Shown here one piece after another: positions 59,389 to 64,000 of a stretch of 64,000 nucleotides of DNA (positions are counted from its first letter, which is position 1; each line of letters starts with the position of its first letter). The translations under genes were made by a program, and so were the position numbers. Below the pieces are notes generated by a model. That model ran no database searches. It was not told the DNA's origin and saw only the letters and a program-made list of their open reading frames with translations. This DNA comes from Przewalskia tangutica (taxonomy: Eukaryota; Streptophyta; Magnoliopsida; Solanales; Solanaceae), in the NCBI GenBank assembly GCA_029844215.1, contig CM056740.1, positions 26,703,873 through 26,767,872 of the forward strand, given 5' to 3'.

Positions 59389-59396
59389 TATTTATA
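59389..59396 (-). promoter_or_regulatory. TATA box of J 3' LTR
   Basis: Minus-strand CTATAAATACCCCCTTG, leader GACTTTATTCATCC. Confidence 0.72.
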
Positions 59397-59914
59397 GAGT
59401 AATCAAGGGCCAAGATCTAGGCAAGTGTGTGGTGTAGATTGGGGACATGTGGGTGTGGATTCTACCAACCACATGTCCACTACAAAATTGGGACAAGTGG
59501 CTAGCCACTTGTCCACCCAAAACCGTCCATGGACACATGTCCATCATCAATTCGGCCAACATGGCCACATGGGGGTGACACGTGTCGCCCCCCTACTCGT
59601 CCAAAATATTTCATCTTCCGAAAATATCCGTAATGCCAAAAATCCGAAAAATAAAGTGGGCCCCACAAAACCGTAAATTTTCCCCGTGGGCCCTACGTGA
59701 CCAATTCCGGAAATAAAATTCCATAATTCTCAAATATTCCAAAAAGTCCGAATACCAAATCTGGGAATCCAATTCCCATTAACGAACCTTTTTTCTTCAC
59801 AAAATCCGGAAACTTTTCCGTCGAAAAATCACACATTTCTTCCTTTCCAATTTTTGTGTAGTATTCTCGTACGAACGTCTTCGTATACATACCCTGGAAC
59901 TACGGGGTGTAACA

Positions 59915-59949
59915 TTCTTCCCCCCTTAGAAACATTCGTCCCGAATGTT
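59915..59949 (-). other. Polypurine tract and palindrome of J
   Basis: Complement of TTCTTCCCCCCTTA next to the LTR. AACATTCG/CGAATGTT palindrome at 59931-59949, identical to the copies in A, B, C, G and H despite the different LTR subgroup. Confidence 0.87.
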
Positions 59950-60317
59950 CCTTCTAAGTCTCCAAGCATACCTGTGCCGGTATAGTCTTCCCTACTATAC
60001 TTACGGAACCAATTATGCCACACATGGCCATAATACAACATACGCGCAAAAACTCACATCCAAGCCAACGAAGAATCATCTATAAAGCGTATAACAATAC
60101 TAATAGCTCTACCCATGGTCCAAAGGATACTTTCTTCACACCTTTACTTTATAAAAAGGACACTTCCATCTCCTTAGCACCTCTTCGCCTCTTTTCTTAC
60201 TCGTCGTACCCTCCTCGTACACTCGAACTCTTCCTACTATACGTACCACATTTCTGTCATTGCTTCAGTTTTCAAAAATCTCGGGGTTACCATCTCCAAC
60301 TTGGTCATCATTAACTG
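59950..60317 (-). other. Distal part of gag-only-type tail in J
   Basis: Minus-strand counterpart of 44990-45186 of H and 9005-9330 of B (for example ATCTCCAACTTGGTCATC near 60290-60310 and CTCGTCGTACC near 60200). Noncoding. The open plus-strand frame 60015-60314 is antisense. Confidence 0.7.
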
Positions 60318-61088
60318 GGAACACTCTGGATGGATCTCCGATACTCTTCCGAATCATAGCAACATGGAAGATCAGACGTACTGCCCCCTAAGTCGGACGG
60401 CAGTGCTAACTTATAGGCAACCTGGCCTTATTCTACAAACGATCTGGAAAGGCCCAAGTACCTCGGCTAAGTTTCCCCTGCTTTCCAAATCTCGTCACAC
60501 CCTTCCGGGGTGGTACCTTCAAGAAGACCCACCGTCAACCTGAACTCCAAGTGTCGACGCCGATTATCCGCACGACTTCTGTTGACTCTGAGCTGCTAAT
60601 AACCTCTTCTGGATAAGTTTCACCCTATCCACATCCTACTGAATCAAGTATGGACCAACTATCTGAACCTTGCCAACATTGAACCAATCGATCGGCAACC
60701 TACACTTCCGCCCATACAAGGCTTCATAAGGCGACATCCGAATACTGAAATGGTAGCTATTATAATACTCACTCAACAAGAGGCAAATAATCCTTACAGC
60801 TACCCCTGAAATCAAAACACCGGCCCGTAACCTATCCTCAAATGTCTGGATAAAACGCGCTGTTTGTCCGTCGGCCCGAGGGTGAATGCAATACTGAGAC
60901 TCACCTGAGTTCCTAACCCCGCCTGGTAAAACCTCCAGAAACAAAAGAAATAGCCGAAAAACTGGGCTCTACTGCATGTCGTAAAAAGTAGGAATCCCGT
61001 GCAGCCTTACAACCTTCCTGATACATAACATCTCGCATAACCCTCCGCCGAGTAAGTAGTCCTGACTGAAAGACAAGATGGGCTGACC
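60318..61088 (-). pseudogene. Integrase fragment in J (mid-core to C-terminus, broken)
   Basis: Minus strand starts at SAHLVFQSG/TTYSAEGYARCYVSGRL (about 61010-61088) and continues with HPRADGQTARFIQTFEDRLR (about 60838-60900), YYNSYHFSIRMSPYEALYGR (about 60715-60775), CRLPIDWFNVGKVQ (about 60670-60715) and a degenerate C-terminal part to about 60318. The zinc domain, the first part of the core and the chromodomain tail are missing. Both ends abut tail sequence shared with B, G and H. Confidence 0.82.
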
Positions 61089-61639
61089 TCATCGGCCCGA
61101 CTACTGGTCGAACGCATCCACGAACTCGTACGATGGTTACCTAAACTTGGGCCTAACACCCTCGTGACCCTACCACCTGGCAGGACCACCTCAAACTGAC
61201 CCCACCACATTCCGGGCTGCGGGTTGACCCGCGATATGGCCTCAACCCGACGCACTTCGCGCCAACCTCTCTCGTTCCCCGATCCGGAACAATCTTACCA
61301 ATTCACGTCATGAAAGCTACCACTTCCATCTCACACTACCCATGGAATTATCCCACAATATATTTCACGCATACCAAGTACTTCGACAAAGACCAACCGT
61401 AAAATCATCCACTTAAGACGGCCTTGCATCCAAGGTCCCAACTGTTATAAATTCTAAGGCTCACCGTTTTCTCGTCCCCAGACTTACCCTTTTCAACTAC
61501 CCATGTTTTCTAATCCACATCTAACACAATGCTATCCGTACAAAGCACTCCACATGTATCTACCATAACGACTTAAACAAGTCTCTTAAGGGCTGAAGAT
61601 ATCTCTGTAACTACTGCCTCACTTTCCCTTTGTCGGTCT
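61089..61639 (-). other. Proximal part of gag-only-type tail in J
   Basis: Aligns with 44563-44930 of H and with B 9400-9850 (shared GGTCAACCCGC, CACGAGGGTGTTAGGCCC, GAGTTCGTGGAT on the minus strand). Noncoding. Confidence 0.72.
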
Positions 61640-63107
61640 AATCAAATCCTGCTCTGCTGGGCGCATAACTACAGAAGGTGATGAACCAGCCACTGATCCC
61701 GAAGGCTGAGTCGTAACATCCGTGCCACCTCTGGTCGGACAATTTCTCGCAAAATGGCCCTGCTGGCCGCAAGCATTGTTGCTATCGAAGTAATACGACA
61801 CTCTCCATAAGAACACCTACCACAACGGTCATACCGAGGTGGGGGTGGCCTCCTCTGGATAACACCCCTTCCTCTCCGAACCACTGAATCTGCAACTGAC
61901 TTGGTAGGCTAAGTCATCCCACCTGTATCCCTCCTACTAGGACATTTTCTCCTCACATGCCCTGACGGCCGCTGGTAAAACAAGCATTAGTAAAAAGACG
62001 ACATTTCCCGGGATGACGTCTACCACATAGTGAACACTGAGGAAAATCAACTGGGCCGGCTAGAACCTATGTAAATCGTGAACGAAAACCCGGAGTTTCG
62101 ACCAACTCCTAAATACCCCGAGCGCCCACGAAGTCAGCGGAGGACCACTCAGATCTTGGCGGAGGCGCATAACCGCTTTGTCGAGAAGGTCCGCCTCGAA
62201 AGTTACCAAAGGACCCTGCTGTTCTGGCCCTCTTCTGCTGATCTTGGTTAATCCGTCGATCTCTACGTTCCTCAGTCTGCTGCGCATAAGCCTGTACGCG
62301 GGCAACGTCCATGCCCGGCTGAAGAGCTACTCCTGTACAACTCTCTACTAGATAATCGTCAAGTCCTGTGACATATCGGTGCACTCTATCCTCCATGTCT
62401 GCCACTAAAGCGGGGACATAACGAGCCAATGAGTCAAACTCGATACTGTATTCTCGAACCGTCCGCCCGTTCTGCCTCAACATCATAAATCTATCTGCCC
62501 GAGCTCTCCTCATCTGCGAGGGCAAGAAGTGTGTAAGAAATGCCTCTGAGAACTCGTCCCAACCAGCTGGAGGCGCATGCTCCCCTGGGACAGTTCCCAT
62601 GAATCAAACCAGTCGACTGCAGTATCACGCAGCCGATGTGAACCTAATACCACCGACTCTGTCTCTGAGGCCTCGATCACTCTCATGATCCGCTACAACT
62701 GTCGTATAAACTCCTGAGGATCATCCTCAGTCCTCGACCCATAGAACTCTGGTGGACTGCAACTCCAAAAAGTCCCGAAGTTTCAAACCGTCGGCTCTGG
62801 GGTGTATTACCGGTACCACCGGCCCCCCGTCTATCCTCATGCCTCGCTACAAGCCGAGCTAGTAACTGGGCCATCTCCTCGTAACCATATCCTCTGTTCC
62901 TGGCCGTGGGACTAGAGGCTCAGGTATCGTGGTCTCTGTAGCTACTGCTGCTGCTCTAAACTCTTCTGGGGCTAGCGGCGTCGCAGAACTCCCCGAATGA
63001 AGCACCACCTCAGGTGATGACTGGGCCTGTGCCCTCGCACTCCTCTGTGTTCCACTAGCAGCTCCCTCTGCTGCCCTGCCCCTCGGGCCTGTGCTGCTGC
63101 GTGGCAT
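61640..63107 (-). pseudogene. gag of element J (best-preserved copy, broken)
   Basis: Start at minus-strand ATG 63107-63105 (MPRSSTGPRGRAAEGAASG). The N-terminal region is rich in Ala, Ser and Pro. The capsid core (62109-62600, 163 open codons) has EFDSLARYVPALVADMEDRV and ALQPGMDVARVQAYAQQ followed by a basic R/K/Q linker. The zinc knuckle ACGQQGHFARNCPT is at about 61735-61785, with its first Cys displaced. Breaks occur near 62600-62690 and 61900-62060. Confidence 0.87.
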
Positions 63108-63313
63108 AACTAGCACAAACGAATACGCCAGAGGGAGTCCAACTTATAACACAACTCTAAGGCACGATCTTAGAGTGAGAAGAATGGAAACCAATCCTAA
63201 ATATCCTGCAGCCTCCTGATTATAGGTGTGGTGCACAACACGCCGATAATCAAGACTCTACTAGATACGGTCTGTAGACACTTTCCGAGGATTAACTGCT
63301 CTGATACCACTTT
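63108..63313 (-). other. Leader and intact primer-binding site of J
   Basis: The site at 63294-63309 reads TGGTATCAGAGCAGTT on the minus strand. The first 12 bases match the complement of the plant initiator-Met tRNA 3' end. It is the only copy in the window without losses and serves as the reference for the others. Confidence 0.88.
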
Positions 63314-64000
63314 TACCACGACCCGACCCCGGGCCCGTGACTGGTGCCTTACCCCGGGCACCCTAGTGATACAACATCAGAGAAAATCAGTGGAAATAAA
63401 AACTTACACATGAAACAAGATATACAATAAGAAAAATAGGCTAACCAAAACGGTCACCTTTCTGCATATATATAAAAATGATTAAACTCAACAGCTACAT
63501 CCCTTTACAAACCCCCGCCTACAACAATACTACATGCACTTAAGAATGTAACCACAACTACGACGGATAGGGCTTCGCCATACCCCGAATGTAAGTACCT
63601 ACAATGACAGGACTATACGAAAGATAAGCCTCCGAGAAACGGAGCTTCCCAAAACGCTGAATCGTGATCCTATGGCGAGGATCGACAATCGTGTACCTCT
63701 ACTGCGGCATGAACGCACTTCAAGGAGGTCGATGCAACAGTACAAGTATGTGAAATCAGAAAGTATCAAATAAAATCATAACATTTTAAAACCGGTTCAC
63801 AAATACGCATTTAACAACCAATTTTTAACCGCACATAGTGCCACAACATAAACAAGAGCAAAATAGATATAACGTAACTGGTCTTTTCTAGGTCGCTAAT
63901 GATCGAAGCAAGGCCAATCGCCCATAGTATCATTATGCGAGCCTAATCCTGGAACTTCCGCAGTCCGCATAGACCACCTAGGTCCGCATGAGGTATTACT
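63314..64000 (-). repeat. 5' LTR of element J, partial
   Basis: Begins TACCACGACCCGACCCC where the 3' LTR has TGTCACGACCCGACCCC, then follows 56724-57440 closely until the window ends inside the direct repeats. Confidence 0.92.

Larger units (their letters stand above)
56713..59914 (-). repeat. 3' LTR of element J
   Basis: 3202 bp, from TGTCACGACCCGACCCC to CTACGGGGTGTAACA. Contains the LTR-end hairpin (56742-56761), direct repeats (57360-57620), 13-C run (58753-58765) and TATA (59389-59396). It belongs to the TGTTACACC subgroup. The open frame at 57466-57924 spans the direct repeats and is not a gene. Confidence 0.93.
56713..64000 (-). mobile_element. Element J: LTR retrotransposon with gag plus an integrase fragment, clipped by window end
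   Basis: Minus strand: 5' LTR from 63314 to beyond the window, intact primer-binding site, gag, tail interrupted by an integrase segment, polypurine tract, 3' LTR 56713-59914. The 3.4-kb interior lacks protease, RT and RNase H. Its gag is the best preserved in the window. Confidence 0.9.

Noticed and set aside
1..64000. Mutation by cytosine deamination (C-to-T decay or RIP-like) as the main cause of broken frames
   Set aside because: Differences between sister LTRs are mostly small losses or scrambling at CAG/CTG/CCGG rather than C-to-T transitions.
1..64000. Host protein-coding gene, tRNA or rRNA between the elements
   Set aside because: Nearly all bases are accounted for by LTRs or element interiors. 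The only unassigned spacer is 89 bp. The initiator-Met matches are primer-binding sites, not tRNA genes.

Overview
This window is repeat DNA from a large plant genome. It is a stack of long-terminal-repeat (LTR) retrotransposons inserted into one another, and I see no host gene, tRNA, rRNA, CRISPR array or bacterial feature. The coding remnants are Ty3/Gypsy gag and pol. The YIGPY (GPY/F) motif, the chromodomain-like TWEA tail of integrase and a primer-binding site matching initiator-Met tRNA point to a chromovirus of the Tekay/Del type. The gag style (DSLARY, MRRARA, YAQQ motifs) resembles gags I associate with Solanaceae, but that host assignment is tentative.

All LTRs begin TGTTAYACC and end near GTCGTGACA, which lets most insertions be delimited. 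Seen from the left: element A (minus strand, full-length gag-pol, 1-8556, clipped at the window start) sits in the 3' LTR of element B (minus, 8557-24328, gag-only). Element C (plus, full-length gag-pol, 10961-20491, 5-bp target duplication CCATC) sits in the gag of B. B appears to sit in a plus-strand LTR fragment F (24329-25477), which interrupts an older plus-strand LTR D1 (25478-26987 and 54614-56386). D1 is split by solo LTR D2 (duplication AGAAT). D2 is split by solo LTR D3 (29472-32840, duplication CCCCC) and by solo LTR E (33303-54086, duplication GTAAT). E contains element G (minus, gag-only, 33770-50790), and the 5' LTR of G contains element H (plus, gag-only, 40249-48360). D1 itself lies in a minus LTR fragment (I, to 56623). 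After 89 unassigned bases comes element J (minus, 56713 to beyond the window), which has gag plus only an integrase fragment.

Two structural classes interleave. A and C have LTRs of about 2.35 kb and 4.8 kb interiors with all pol domains. B, G and H have LTRs of about 2.9-3.4 kb and 2.1-2.4 kb interiors holding gag and a conserved noncoding tail but no protease, reverse transcriptase or integrase, so they must be mobilised in trans. J looks like a recombinant between the classes.

Every reading frame is broken, although sister LTRs match almost exactly in AT-rich stretches. Differences concentrate at CAG, CTG and CCGG (CHG) sites. That pattern suggests sequencing error at methylated cytosines, real decay, or both. 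All coordinates inside coding remnants are therefore approximate.
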